From a virus, in IMG/VR virus record IMGVR_UViG_3300013307_000025, positions 1 through 43,560 of that record: 43,560 nt of DNA. One strand, 5' to 3'. Within the stretch, counting starts at the first letter, position 1. Each line of letters begins with the position of its first letter. Position numbers and translations under genes: made by a program. The notes beneath the pieces were generated by a model. The model searched no databases and had not been told where the DNA came from. It was given only the letters and a program-made list of their open reading frames with translations. This document shows positions 16,670-25,484 of the stretch, in pieces.

Positions 16670-17594
16670 TTAATGCCTGCTCCTGCACCCATTCCAGATG
16701 CTTGTTGTGGTATTCGTGAAGCTGCATAAGCCACCCTAAGATGGCATCATCAGTCACGACTTCCATAAGGTAGGCGTAAGCGGAATCATCTTCGGTACGG
16801 CGCAGCCACACCATCTCAGCCTCAGCCAGTACATTCTGGCCAATCGCTGCGTATGCCCGGCAGACCATGTTGGCTGCTTCGGACTCGGTGGGTATATCCT
16901 TTAATGCTTCGTAAGCGGCGGCGGGGCCACACAGCTTACCTTCGAACTTCTGAATGCCTTTCACGTTGTCGGCGCTGTCACCCATGAGCATCTGTGCCCA
17001 AAAGAATGCAGTGCCTCGCCCTTTGCACCGGGCATTAGCCGGGGCGTCAGCATCCCAATACAGGTAGCCGTAGCGATTCTCAATCGTCACCACCCGGCCC
17101 ATCTGCATATCCCACCACGGCCCCGGCGTTAGCCGCAGGTCTTTATCGGCAGAGGATACCAGCCCGTTGTCGCCCAGCTCGTGAGCATGGATGATAATCA
17201 GGTCGTCGGCCTCAAACCAATCAGACGCCGCCACAGTGATACCCTGTTCAGCGTACTCACTCGGATTGGTCAGCAGGTGATGCTTCAGCGGCCCTTTGAG
17301 AGGAAGCTCCTGACGGGTCTTGCGCTGGTCCTGATAACGTTTGACGGTCGGATAGAAGTAGCGATTACACTTAGCACAGTTTGAAGGCGTGATGAACACC
17401 CGGCACTTCTTCGTACCGGTCAGGAACATCTCAGTAAGCACCAGCTGATAGAAGCGACGTATCGCTGTCTTCAGGGTCTTTACCGTGGCCGCTGCCTGAT
17501 AGATGGAGAAATCCGCATCAAGCAGCAGTACCTTATCCCCGTTCTCGTCCGATTCAAACTGCGGCTGTACACCCGCCAGCAGGTCATCAAACAT
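16641..17594 (-). CDS. 5'-3' exonuclease (FEN/PIN-like, T7 gp6 role)
   Basis: This 317-residue protein has the metal-binding Asp clusters of the 5'-nuclease family: LLLDADFSIYQAA near residue 23, DWFEADDLIIIHA near 125, SSADKDLRLTPG near 147, and MLMGDSADNVKGI near 203. It should degrade host DNA, remove RNA primers and take part in recombination and packaging. A CNRY/C pair near residue 73 is extra. Start overlaps the previous stop as TAATG. Its place after the polymerase and ssDNA-binding genes matches phiKMV. Confidence 0.93.
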   Translation of the reverse strand: MFDDLLAGVQPQFESDENGDKVLLLDADFSIYQAAATVKTLKTAIRRFYQLVLTEMFLTGTKKCRVFITPSNCAKCNRYFYPTVKRYQDQRKTRQELPLKGPLKHHLLTNPSEYAEQGITVAASDWFEADDLIIIHAHELGDNGLVSSADKDLRLTPGPWWDMQMGRVVTIENRYGYLYWDADAPANARCKGRGTAFFWAQMLMGDSADNVKGIQKFEGKLCGPAAAYEALKDIPTESEAANMVCRAYAAIGQNVLAEAEMVWLRRTEDDSAYAYLMEVVTDDAILGWLMQLHEYHNKHLEWVQEQALNGDNQESQS

Positions 17595-17971
17595 TAAGCC
17601 GCCTTAGCCGTTGGCAGTTTGTCCAGTACAGACAGAACGGTCAGGAAGTTGAACAGGTCATAGGTCAGCTGAGGTACGTTCGTCTCTTCAACAGGAGCGT
17701 GAACGTGGCCAGCGAGGTCGCCCAGCACGGTGCCGATTGTACCCATCGTGGCTACCGCAGCATCAAGGTCGCCGCTGGCCGCCAGCTTGTCAGCAGCCGT
17801 GCGGATATTCTGACGGTTCTCTTTGACACGGGCGGTCAGCTCACGCACCGGGATACCGTAGAGATTGGCCAGACGGTACAGAGCAGAGCGTGCTTTCTGA
17901 ATACGGGTCCGGTCGTAAGGGATAGAAGTTGCTTCTGCATACACGATTTGGAAGATGATTTTATGCTGCAT
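17594..17971 (-). CDS. Hypothetical 125-residue protein
   Basis: The sequence is largely helical with a basic middle (RTRIQKARSALYRLANLYG and VRELTARVKENRQN). The ATG at 17971 follows GAGGACAAAATTA; the frame five codons longer has no site. It overlaps the previous gene by 11 bp and the exonuclease start by one base. No family recognised. Context is DNA metabolism. Confidence 0.75.
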   Translation of the reverse strand: MQHKIIFQIVYAEATSIPYDRTRIQKARSALYRLANLYGIPVRELTARVKENRQNIRTAADKLAASGDLDAAVATMGTIGTVLGDLAGHVHAPVEETNVPQLTYDLFNFLTVLSVLDKLPTAKAA

Positions 17972-18266
17972 TAATTTTGTCCTCAATGGTTACGTCAGTT
18001 GGAGCAAAGCGCATACGCACACCGGAGTCGGCCCAATCTTCTGCCAGCTCACGCATCAGGGCTTTGCCCTCTTCACGCAGGTTGCTCTTAATGGCTGTCT
18101 TAATCTGGTCATGCGGTGCCTGATGCTGCATGGCACGGCCCAGCGGTGACAGTGCTTCGCCACGCGCTTTCAGACGCTCAATATCCAGAGCATACATGGC
18201 AGCGGCTTCGTCAGATACGACGACAGTCAGGGTGGTTGTCACGGTTACGTTATACGTCTTGCTCAT
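17961..18266 (-). CDS. Hypothetical 101-residue protein
   Basis: The N-terminus is a beta-type run (MSKTYNVTVTTTLTVVVSDE) and the rest is helical and charged (KTAIKSNLREEGKALMRELA). The ATG at 18266 follows AAGGAGATAGC, so the longer frame from 18305 is not used. It lies between the ssDNA-binding candidate and another unknown. No family recognised. Confidence 0.77.
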   Translation of the reverse strand: MSKTYNVTVTTTLTVVVSDEAAAMYALDIERLKARGEALSPLGRAMQHQAPHDQIKTAIKSNLREEGKALMRELAEDWADSGVRMRFAPTDVTIEDKINAA

Positions 18267-18331
18267 GCTATCTCCTTGATGATGAAGGGCTGTTACCAGC
18301 CCCAATCTGATTGGTTAACTACGTCCGACTT

Positions 18332-19195
18332 TCAGGCAGTCGGTGCCGCTGGTGCAGTTGGTGCAGCAGGCGCTGCCGGAGCAGCTGGAGCTACAGGAGC
18401 CGCAGGTGCAGCCGGTGCCGCTGGAGTTACTGGAGCAGCCGGGGTTTCCGCAGCCGGTGCAGTTGGCGTGGCCGGTGCAGCCGGGGCCAGTTGCTCTGGC
18501 GTTGGTACACCACCTTCCAGCAGCTGTTGCAGAGGTGAGCCGTTGTAGTCCACAGCCTTCAGGATATCTTCCTGAATGAAGTTCTTGCTCTCACCCTTGT
18601 CATTCTTACCTTCAATGAACAGGCTGTCCCACGTTTCCTGAGTTGGGTTAGCCCACAGGAACAGCTTCAGTTCACCCGGCTGAACCTCTGGCACCACGAT
18701 TGGCTCGCCTGATTCAGGGTCAAACTTCGGCAGCGCGGTGATTGACGCATAGTTGATTGCGTTGAACTCTTTACCCGCCTTGCTGGTCTCTTTGGTGACT
18801 TCAGCGCGGAACGCTTGGCCCAGCTTCTGAGCAGCGTGACGCACATCGCCTTTGCGGTTCAGACGGTCGAAGAAGATTTTGAACTTCGCCTTCTCACTGT
18901 TGCTCACCGCCAGCAGCATTGAACGGTTACGCACTTCTTCACCGTTCGGACCGTAGATGATGAAGCCGATACGGACATTCAGCATCGGTGGACGGCCAGT
19001 TGGCTTACCCATGTACATCGGAGTGCGCTTACCGTACTCAACATATTCAGTGAAGCGGATGTTGTAGTCACCAGCTTCCAGCAGAATCTTTTCAAATCCA
19101 CCAGTGCCAGTTTCGGTCATATCCACGTCTTGAGTTTCCAGCGCGGTGTTTACCAGTGAGTCCAGATTAGCCAGTGGGTTGAATGGAGTAGTCAT
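18332..19195 (-). CDS. Putative ssDNA-binding protein with long Ala-Pro C-terminal tail
   Basis: This 287-residue protein has a beta-rich N-terminal 200 residues that look OB-fold-like (YNIRFTEYVEYG, LNVRIGFIIYG, ELKLFLW). It is followed by a tail of about 55 residues built almost only of Ala, Pro and Thr (AAP, ATPT, APV units). It occupies the place of a T7 gp2.5-type ssDNA-binding protein in the replication operon, but I do not recognise gp2.5 motifs, and the usual acidic C-terminus is absent. The family call is an inference. The ATG at 19195 follows GAGGCTATACATTT. Confidence 0.6.
   Translation of the reverse strand: MTTPFNPLANLDSLVNTALETQDVDMTETGTGGFEKILLEAGDYNIRFTEYVEYGKRTPMYMGKPTGRPPMLNVRIGFIIYGPNGEEVRNRSMLLAVSNSEKAKFKIFFDRLNRKGDVRHAAQKLGQAFRAEVTKETSKAGKEFNAINYASITALPKFDPESGEPIVVPEVQPGELKLFLWANPTQETWDSLFIEGKNDKGESKNFIQEDILKAVDYNGSPLQQLLEGGVPTPEQLAPAAPATPTAPAAETPAAPVTPAAPAAPAAPVAPAAPAAPAAPTAPAAPTA
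18336..18500 (-). repeat. Low-complexity Ala-Pro coding repeat
   Basis: This segment encodes the Ala/Pro/Thr tail of the ssDNA-binding candidate. It consists of imperfect 6- to 9-base GC-rich units such as GCTCCGGC and GCACCTGCG, so synonymous codons vary. Such a region may expand or contract by slippage. Confidence 0.85.
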
Positions 19196-19233
19196 AAATG
19201 TATAGCCTCATGCAGTTTGATTGGATTTGATGT

Positions 19234-19254
19234 GCTGGTGTAGACGGCACCAGC
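19234..19254 (-). other. Stem-loop in the leader of the ssDNA-binding gene
   Basis: GCTGGTG and CACCAGC form a perfect 7-bp stem with a 7-nt loop, about 40 nt upstream of the ATG at 19195 and within a 109-bp gap. There is no T-tract, so it is not a simple terminator. It may affect mRNA stability or translation. Confidence 0.55.
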
Positions 19255-19304
19255 TCCGGTCTTCTCTTACTCGTGACTCTTTAAATCAGGCAGAATCACA
19301 GCTT

Positions 19305-19505
19305 TTACTTAGTGTCAACACTTTTAATGCGAACACGTCTCAGGGTATGCCACGGATACAGATAGCGGGAGCCATCAGAGAAGTAGACGGTCAAGCCGCC
19401 CATACCTTCCATCGTACCCTCAACTTCGAACTCTACTTCGTCGAACTTCTCACCTGTCTTCAGGTTGTGGTGCATCTGTGTGAACAGTAAGTGTACCTTT
19501 TGCAT
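19305..19505 (-). CDS. Hypothetical 66-residue protein
   Basis: This small, probably all-beta protein (TVYFSDGSRYLYPWHTLRRV near the middle) has an acidic stretch (DEVEFEVEGTMEG). The ATG at 19505 follows AAGGAGAGCACA; the longer frame from 19589 runs into the metallophosphoesterase gene and is not used. No family recognised. Confidence 0.75.
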   Translation of the reverse strand: MQKVHLLFTQMHHNLKTGEKFDEVEFEVEGTMEGMGGLTVYFSDGSRYLYPWHTLRRVRIKSVDTK

Positions 19506-19515
19506 TGTGCTCTCC

Positions 19516-20712
19516 TTATTGAATGTGAGCCAGCTGGATGACCAGCGTATCGAAGATAGTGCTGCGCGGGTCATTGGGCTTGCGCTCAACGTGGCAGAAC
19601 ATAATCTGTGAGGGTTCGTTCTGATAACCGAGGAAGCTGCTGTACTCGCCGCCTACCTTGTCGGTGCCGAAGAACGCCCCGTTAACGATAAGGCGGTCAT
19701 TATTAAAGCGACAGATGTTGTGCTTATCGCCCATACGGAATAAGCCAACATGAACGCCCAGCTGCTGCGCTCGCTGGTCTCGGCGCTTCTCCAGACCTGC
19801 TTGGCTCGACGCCACCCCAACACCATGCTCGTACAGTACGTTCGTACCATAGATGTTGTCGAGGTGGAACGCGCCTCGCGGAATATCGAACCGGACTGCC
19901 TCACCATACATCGCCTCACTGATTTGTTTCACTGCGTTATACATCGGCCAGCTCAGATGCTCCTGACCTGCCATGTAGCTGTTCATGCCGTGGCCATCCC
20001 AATCGTGGTTGCCTGTCACCATGATGACCTGCACCTCAATCCCGGTCATGGCAATCTTGCCAATCAGCTCGACCAGCAGTTCAGTTGCTTCCTTCATCTG
20101 CTCGGCTGTACCCATATCACAACCACGCGCTGAGTTGATGTGTTTCTTATCAGACTCAATCACGTCACCGAGCACCACCAGCTTAATCAGCTCAACGTCA
20201 TAACCGGCGTGAACATGCTGATTAATCTTATCGACCAGTACATCGCCATACTCTTTGACACGAGCACGGGCAATGGCGCTGTTGTAGCTGCCTGACAGCT
20301 TACCGATTTGCAGGTCGCTGAACAGTGCTTCGACTGTCATCTTCTTGCCTGTCGGGTTGTAGCGGCGCGGCACCATCGGCAGTGGGTTGATTTGCAGGTG
20401 GTCCAGCAGGGTGCGGTAATCAGACAGCAGCTGGTTCTCATCCAGTACAGCACGCAGGTCACGGCGCAGCTTGTTGTTCTCGCTGCTCATGTTTCGGCTG
20501 CGAGCCAGTTCACGAGTGCGCTCAACCGTCTGTGTCACGCTGCCTTCTACTTCTGAGTCATCCATAGTGGATACCCAATAGCGGAGCAACTGAGGCGATA
20601 CAGGGACGTTCTTGAGCGTGCTTAAATCCTTGGCGGCTTTGCTAATGCTGTTCTCAGCACGTTGCATGGCAGAGCGGATTTCAGAGTTAGCGAATAGTTC
20701 ACGAATTTTCAA
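19516..20712 (-). CDS. Calcineurin-like metallophosphoesterase, TTG start
   Basis: This 398-residue protein has the metallophosphoesterase metal-site motifs: ALFSDLQIG near residue 130 (the usual D-x-H reads DLQ), VVLGDVIES near 183, VTGNHDWDGH near 231 (GNHD), and LYEHGVG near 292. About 130 helical residues lie N-terminal to the catalytic domain. A nuclease (Mre11-like) or nucleotide phosphatase role is possible; phiKMV-like phages carry a similar gene in this operon. The start is TTG at 20712, well placed after GGAGATTTACC; the next ATG is at residue 16. A phage promoter lies 28 bp upstream. Confidence 0.85.
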   Translation of the reverse strand: MKIRELFANSEIRSAMQRAENSISKAAKDLSTLKNVPVSPQLLRYWVSTMDDSEVEGSVTQTVERTRELARSRNMSSENNKLRRDLRAVLDENQLLSDYRTLLDHLQINPLPMVPRRYNPTGKKMTVEALFSDLQIGKLSGSYNSAIARARVKEYGDVLVDKINQHVHAGYDVELIKLVVLGDVIESDKKHINSARGCDMGTAEQMKEATELLVELIGKIAMTGIEVQVIMVTGNHDWDGHGMNSYMAGQEHLSWPMYNAVKQISEAMYGEAVRFDIPRGAFHLDNIYGTNVLYEHGVGVASSQAGLEKRRDQRAQQLGVHVGLFRMGDKHNICRFNNDRLIVNGAFFGTDKVGGEYSSFLGYQNEPSQIMFCHVERKPNDPRSTIFDTLVIQLAHIQ

Positions 20713-20734
20713 AGGTAAATCTCCATCTGGTTGG

Positions 20735-20757
20735 GTTCTCTATAACGTGTCACTTTA
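20735..20757 (-). promoter_or_regulatory. Phage RNA polymerase promoter (middle)
   Basis: The minus strand reads AAAGTGACACGTTATAGAGA; predicted start is G at 20740. It differs from the other copies by T for A in GAGACACG, making it GTGACACG, the same as SP6 promoters at those bases. It drives the metallophosphoesterase, ssDNA-binding, nuclease and RNA polymerase genes, so the polymerase would reinforce its own expression. Confidence 0.8.
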
Positions 20758-20762
20758 ATACG

Positions 20763-20782
20763 GGGCAGCTCACAGTCTGCCC
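20763..20782 (-). other. Stem-loop upstream of the middle promoter
   Basis: GGGCAG-ACTGTGAG-CTGCCC forms a 6-bp stem in the 134-bp gap between the 63-residue gene and the middle promoter. The following bases (CGTATTAAAG) are only weakly T-rich. It may partly stop transcripts coming from the DNA polymerase gene. The rest of the gap is A/T-rich near 20791-20815 and holds no ORF that I trust. Confidence 0.45.
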
Positions 20783-20874
20783 TCATTGTCAACGATTAAT
20801 TTATTTCTGCTTACACCTGTTGACGACTTCGATTTCGCATGGTATGCTCCGCGCCGTCGCCGCAGGCCCACACC

Positions 20875-21066
20875 CTACTGGTAATCCGGGTCGTCATCTC
20901 CATCTCTTATGCAGACTTCCCACATCGCCTGACACTTATCCCGGCCCAGCTCTTCAATCAACTTAGGCATATCCAGCCGGGAGTTGATGCGGTCCATTTG
21001 GTTATGACTTCCAGACATACGGACCAGCCGCACGAAGCGACTGTATTCCTCTTTGGTGTATTCCAT
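20875..21066 (-). CDS. Hypothetical 63-residue protein after DNA polymerase
   Basis: This charged helical protein has an acidic end (CIRDGDDDPDYQ). Upstream reads AAGGAGTGATGATG; the second ATG (21066) is 5 nt after the site and is preferred over a GTG or first ATG that are too close. It lies 9 bp after the DNA polymerase stop. No family recognised. Confidence 0.7.
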   Translation of the reverse strand: MEYTKEEYSRFVRLVRMSGSHNQMDRINSRLDMPKLIEELGRDKCQAMWEVCIRDGDDDPDYQ

Positions 21067-21075
21067 CATCACTCC

Positions 21076-23439
21076 TTAGTGAACGTGTGTCTTAGAGTAC
21101 ATGCTCGGTCCCATCTCAGCCGCAGCCGGGAATGGTACGTCTTTCAGGATGCCGTAGTCTGGCCAGAAGGACAGGATACGCTCACGCGCCGTTTCCATGA
21201 TGCGCTGGATATCCAGTGCTGCCTGACGCCCTACAACCTCATCCGCTGCATCCATATAGGCTGCATCGTGTACGTTCGTCATCAGTGCAACCTTGCCGTC
21301 ATAGAAGTTGTTGGCAATCAGGTGACGGATAATCATGCCGAAGGCTACGGCCATCATGAAGAATGCCTCGCCCTGACACCAGTAGTTCGCCATCTCAGTA
21401 GCCTTGTAGTCCATGACCTTGCGGCCATCACGCCACTGTGGTTTCTGCTTGAACGCATAACGCTGTCCTGATGGGCTGGTCCAGTACCCGATGCGGCTGA
21501 TGCTGAATGAGCCATCATCGTTCATCTCACGACGCATCTGGCCCGGTAACTGCCCGGTGCGCTCAACCTCGGCCCGGATTACATCGCGGAACTTGATTGA
21601 GTCCGGGAACAGCTTGGCTTCGTTATCCAGAAACTCCTGACAGAACTCGACAGGCATACCGGTTGCGAATGCAATGCCCTTGGCTGTTGCGCCATACTGT
21701 GCCGCAAAGCTCGGTGCCTTGATATCGGTACGCTTCTGCTTCCACTCTTTGAAGTCCGGCCCGTCCTCGTCCTCAACTGCCAGACGTTTGACTTCCTCAT
21801 ACGGGACGCCGGTCTGGAATGCCAGACGATAGCAGTGCATATCCGTACCTGACTGAAGCAGAGACAGCAGCTTCAAGTCGCCGGTATGCACACAGCCCAT
21901 CACAACTTCCAGCGCAGAGTAGTCCACCTCAATGATGCGGCCCTGCGGTCCGAAGCGGCTGGTGAACATCTGCTTAACCTTACTGGTCCCGTCTCGCGGC
22001 AGGTTCTGTAGGTTCGGGTTCCCGGATGACAGTCGTGTTGTCACGGTGGCACAGGTGTTCAGTCGGTGGTGGATGATGCCGCTGCCGTCTTCCTGCATCG
22101 GGATGACGTACTGCAACATGCCTGACTGCTTCTTGACATTGCCATCCTTGTCATACTCCTTGCGGAGGTAGTAGGTGCCAGTGTCTTTCTCCAGACCGGA
22201 CAGCTCATTCACCAGCTTGGCAGCAGCAAAGCCCTGCGCCGCCAGACCTTTCATTGCATCGCCGCTCGTGCTGTACACCGGGCTACCATCCGGCAGCGCC
22301 TGTGCTCCACGGAACTCACCACGGTCGCCATACTTCTCAGCGATGTGGCCGGGCAACTCATTGATGCTGATGCAGCCGGGGAAGTAGAACAGGTCGTCTT
22401 CCCACTTCAGCTTCTCCACGTCCGTGTCCTCGCGGTACACCTTCGGCAAGCCCTTGTTCTTACCAGACTTGAATCGCACCACGTTGGAATCGAAATACTC
22501 TTCGTAGAACTCAATCCCCTTTTCATCTACGTGTGCAGCAGGCACGCGGCGGGTGCCGAAGTAGTAGTAGTCCTCCTTCTCATACTTGATTGGGTCGTAT
22601 GAGACGCGGCGGCGGTACTTCACTGGCCCACCGTAAATCAGCGCAGACATGTGGAAGTTGCTGCCCCAATTGAACTCCAGAGTTTCTGGCATCTCCGGCA
22701 GCAGCTTCTCCAGCTCCTTCTTCAGCTCTGCAATGCGCTGCTCTTGCTCTGCCTGATTAATCTTGGCCGTTGGCATATTCACCCACAGACCGAACCACTC
22801 ACAGTATGCAAACGCCAGCACTGCGTCCATGCGCTCCCACACCAGTGGGAACTGGCCACGCTCGGTGAACTTGGCGTACTGGCCGTAGAAGCACAGCGCC
22901 GTGTTCGGGATATCACCGTTGACCAGATAGTCATGCAGCAGCATCGGGTCAATCTGGCTGGTCAGTACACCCTGCTCCCACAGAATCTTAACGCCGTCCA
23001 CCTTGTGAGTACCACCGTACTTCGGCGCTGTCTCATCAAGCGATGGGTACAGGCTCTGCTGGTCCGTCACCAGATACTCGCCGTGCATGGTACACCACAC
23101 CCGGCCACCGCGTCGCAGGAATGCTTCGAAGGCTTCACGATGGAATTGCAGGAACCAGCTTATCTCATACGCCGCGTTGTGTGCAACGATGAGCCAGCAA
23201 GTCTCAGGAATTGGGCACCAGTTACCGTTGCTGGCCAGGAACTCTTCCCGGCTGCTGAAGCGTACCCATTCCGTTGGCAGGACTTGCGTGGTGCCGTCTG
23301 GTAGGGCAACGTCATAACGCCATGCTGACTCGACAACATAGTTGAGCGGGCAGTACGGTGACGCTTTGGTGCCGTAGTATTCATGGTTCTCAGTCTCTAA
23401 GTCGATGTGCATTATGCACGGGTGTTGGATGGGCTGCAT
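21076..23439 (-). CDS. Family A DNA polymerase with 3'-5' exonuclease (T7 gp5-like)
   Basis: This 787-residue enzyme replicates the genome. The exonuclease domain is at the N-terminus: MHIDLETENHE (ExoI, DxE) near residue 10 and IVAHNAAYEISWF (ExoII region) near 83. The polymerase domain shows IIEVDYSALEVV (motif A) near 511, a Lys/Tyr-Gly motif B in KAPSFAAQYGATAKG near 570, and TNVHDAAYMD (motif C, His-Asp) near 720. T7 gp5 is 704 residues. I see no obvious thioredoxin-binding loop. The ATG at 23439 follows AAGGAGTAATC. Confidence 0.97.
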   Translation of the reverse strand: MQPIQHPCIMHIDLETENHEYYGTKASPYCPLNYVVESAWRYDVALPDGTTQVLPTEWVRFSSREEFLASNGNWCPIPETCWLIVAHNAAYEISWFLQFHREAFEAFLRRGGRVWCTMHGEYLVTDQQSLYPSLDETAPKYGGTHKVDGVKILWEQGVLTSQIDPMLLHDYLVNGDIPNTALCFYGQYAKFTERGQFPLVWERMDAVLAFAYCEWFGLWVNMPTAKINQAEQEQRIAELKKELEKLLPEMPETLEFNWGSNFHMSALIYGGPVKYRRRVSYDPIKYEKEDYYYFGTRRVPAAHVDEKGIEFYEEYFDSNVVRFKSGKNKGLPKVYREDTDVEKLKWEDDLFYFPGCISINELPGHIAEKYGDRGEFRGAQALPDGSPVYSTSGDAMKGLAAQGFAAAKLVNELSGLEKDTGTYYLRKEYDKDGNVKKQSGMLQYVIPMQEDGSGIIHHRLNTCATVTTRLSSGNPNLQNLPRDGTSKVKQMFTSRFGPQGRIIEVDYSALEVVMGCVHTGDLKLLSLLQSGTDMHCYRLAFQTGVPYEEVKRLAVEDEDGPDFKEWKQKRTDIKAPSFAAQYGATAKGIAFATGMPVEFCQEFLDNEAKLFPDSIKFRDVIRAEVERTGQLPGQMRREMNDDGSFSISRIGYWTSPSGQRYAFKQKPQWRDGRKVMDYKATEMANYWCQGEAFFMMAVAFGMIIRHLIANNFYDGKVALMTNVHDAAYMDAADEVVGRQAALDIQRIMETARERILSFWPDYGILKDVPFPAAAEMGPSMYSKTHVH

Positions 23440-23448
23440 GATTACTCC

Positions 23449-24711
23449 TTATTCAAACTTACAGATGCCGCCGTTAAACTCCACCTCAAACTGTGAAGAG
23501 GCTGGCTGGCCGGATACTGGCATCTTATTCTTCGGCGTGCTGATGCCACGGATATCGGCATACTCAGGCTTGCCCTGCGGGTCCAGACGGCCCATGAATA
23601 GTGCAAGGTCCAGTGCGCCCTGTACACCAATCTTGGATTGCTTCAGAGCAGTCAGCGGCGGGTACAGCATATCATAACCCTCGGCTGACATTTGCATGGT
23701 GCCGATGATGATGCAGTCATGCTCACATCCCAGCACACGCAGCTCCTGCCACTTGGCCTCAAGGTTCTGATGCTCTGTGTCCATCGTGCCGCCCTTGATG
23801 TTCGCCACCATATCCACGATGAGCACCGCAGGCTTGAACTCTTCCAGCAGCGCCGCTATCTGCGCCATCGTCAGGCTGTGCGCATCCTTCACTCGGATGC
23901 GGTCCCACTCGCCTACCTTCTTGAGATAAGCCGGAGCAAACTTGCCTTCCTTATGCGCTTCCTTAATCCGTTGCAGCGTCCAGTGAGTAGCCGCCTGATA
24001 GATACGCGGAACCGTTCGACTCGCCAGCGACTCGTTAACGAGCCACAGGATAGGTCGCTTGCCATACACATCGGGTTGTTCCACCATCTGTTCAGCCCAA
24101 TCCACAGCAAAACAAGACAGCAGAGAAGTTTTCCCAGCGTCCACAGGAGCAGCCACAGCGATACAGTCTCCACCTCTTGCACCTCGTACACGGTCTTTAA
24201 GGAATGGCAGGAAGCGAATCTTCAGGCCACCAGTTTCATCGTTCGCTGCAAGGATATCATCGACATTGCGATTCTCCCATTGCAACAGTGAGTCCTGAGT
24301 TTTCACTGCCTCGCCATACTTGCGCTGCAATGACTTCAGCTCACTAATCAGGTCGATATCGTCGCCCTCGGCATAGCGTTGGTTAACCGCCGCCACCTCG
24401 CCGGAGTACGCCATCTCTGCCAGCGTTCGCACTGTGCTGGCTACGTCAGCGTCGGCCACCTTCTGCACCTGCCCTACCAGCAGCCGGATAGCCGCTAAGT
24501 CTTCAGGCTTCAGCGCCGCACCGCGCAGGCTCAACATGCTGTTGAAGTTGGTCCACGATACCTCCGGGTCATCCGGGTATGTGCTCCAGTACAGGTTAAC
24601 CCAGCTCAACATCGCGTTGGTGTCCGGTGCCATCATGCTGCCCGGTATGGATTTGCGCAGGCGGTCCCACACTTTGCGATTACACATCGCCTTGATAATT
24701 AGTGCATCCAA
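23449..24711 (-). CDS. Replicative DNA helicase (DnaB/gp4-like), TTG start
   Basis: This 420-residue protein has Walker A APVDAGKTSLLS near residue 188 and Walker B PAVLIVDMVANI near 290, with DnaB-type surroundings (a Gln/Met motif at IIIGTMQMSAEGYD). It lacks the fused zinc/primase domain of T7 gp4; primase is the separate upstream gene. The start is TTG at 24711, seven bases after a strong GGAGG; the gene overlaps the primase end by 13 bp. The first ATG is at residue 9 and has no site. Confidence 0.92.
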   Translation of the reverse strand: MDALIIKAMCNRKVWDRLRKSIPGSMMAPDTNAMLSWVNLYWSTYPDDPEVSWTNFNSMLSLRGAALKPEDLAAIRLLVGQVQKVADADVASTVRTLAEMAYSGEVAAVNQRYAEGDDIDLISELKSLQRKYGEAVKTQDSLLQWENRNVDDILAANDETGGLKIRFLPFLKDRVRGARGGDCIAVAAPVDAGKTSLLSCFAVDWAEQMVEQPDVYGKRPILWLVNESLASRTVPRIYQAATHWTLQRIKEAHKEGKFAPAYLKKVGEWDRIRVKDAHSLTMAQIAALLEEFKPAVLIVDMVANIKGGTMDTEHQNLEAKWQELRVLGCEHDCIIIGTMQMSAEGYDMLYPPLTALKQSKIGVQGALDLALFMGRLDPQGKPEYADIRGISTPKNKMPVSGQPASSQFEVEFNGGICKFE

Positions 24712-25484
24712 TTCAGTGCCTCCAGTATTACTGCTATTGTTAAATCTTTCGGGTCTTTGCCATCTACCGCAAAGTCCTGAACCTGCACGAACGGGCGCAG
24801 CTCTCGGCGTATGCGCTTCACGCCGCTGTACCCTGCTTCATCTCCGTCAAGCATCAGCAAGACGGGCCAACCGTGCTCGGCAATCCAGACCTTCAGCTTA
24901 GAGTCAAGCCGGGTGCCTAAGAGTGCCACGCACAGAATGTTTCCACTGCCAAAATGGTTGGACGCATAGGCCACCTTCTTAGCGGATAATAAGTCTTCTG
25001 TCAACACTATGCCCTGTACGGGCTGATTCTTCGGGTGAATAGGGGCGAACGATGACCGCCCGTTGTACTGTATCCATTTTGGATTCTGCCACGGCATCAT
25101 TGCTCGCCCGAGGGATAGTCCAGATGATACCGGGAACACCATACGCTTTGCTAAATCTGACCACTGTACATCCTCCACCATATCAGGCATCAAGCCTTTG
25201 CTCACCAGAAATGCGTAAACTTGAGACTGCACTTCGGCTCTCACGTCAGCTATGCTCATTACGTCTGCTGGTGCAGGCTGCACGGGTCGTGTGTCCTGCT
25301 GCACCACAACTTGTACAAATTGCTTGCGCTCCTTCGGCGCAGACTTGCAGCGATGACAGTACATCTCCCAGCTTCCGGGATGGTTGAACAGCACCGCCGC
25401 TTTATCCGGGCCGCAGCAGCGAAAGCGTTCGACACCGCCCACAGGCAGTCGTTTACAGGCTCTCAGCCACGGCGCGTCAATCAT
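24699..25484 (-). CDS. DNA primase (zinc finger plus TOPRIM)
   Basis: This 261-residue protein has an N-terminal zinc-binding pattern (FRCCGPDK... then MYCHRCKS, residues 22-47). Its TOPRIM core has the Glu of GIVLTEDLLSAKKVAY near 160 and the DxD of LLMLDGDEAGYSG near 210. It should make RNA primers for lagging strands. In phiKMV-like phages primase and helicase are separate, as here. Start overlaps the previous stop (TAATG), with GGAGGTTAATTA upstream. Confidence 0.92.
   Translation of the reverse strand: MIDAPWLRACKRLPVGGVERFRCCGPDKAAVLFNHPGSWEMYCHRCKSAPKERKQFVQVVVQQDTRPVQPAPADVMSIADVRAEVQSQVYAFLVSKGLMPDMVEDVQWSDLAKRMVFPVSSGLSLGRAMMPWQNPKWIQYNGRSSFAPIHPKNQPVQGIVLTEDLLSAKKVAYASNHFGSGNILCVALLGTRLDSKLKVWIAEHGWPVLLMLDGDEAGYSGVKRIRRELRPFVQVQDFAVDGKDPKDLTIAVILEALNWMH

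Noticed and set aside
20780-20830. A TTGACA box before the middle promoter as a host promoter
   Set aside because: The nearest -10-like sequence is about 26 bp away, too far for sigma70.
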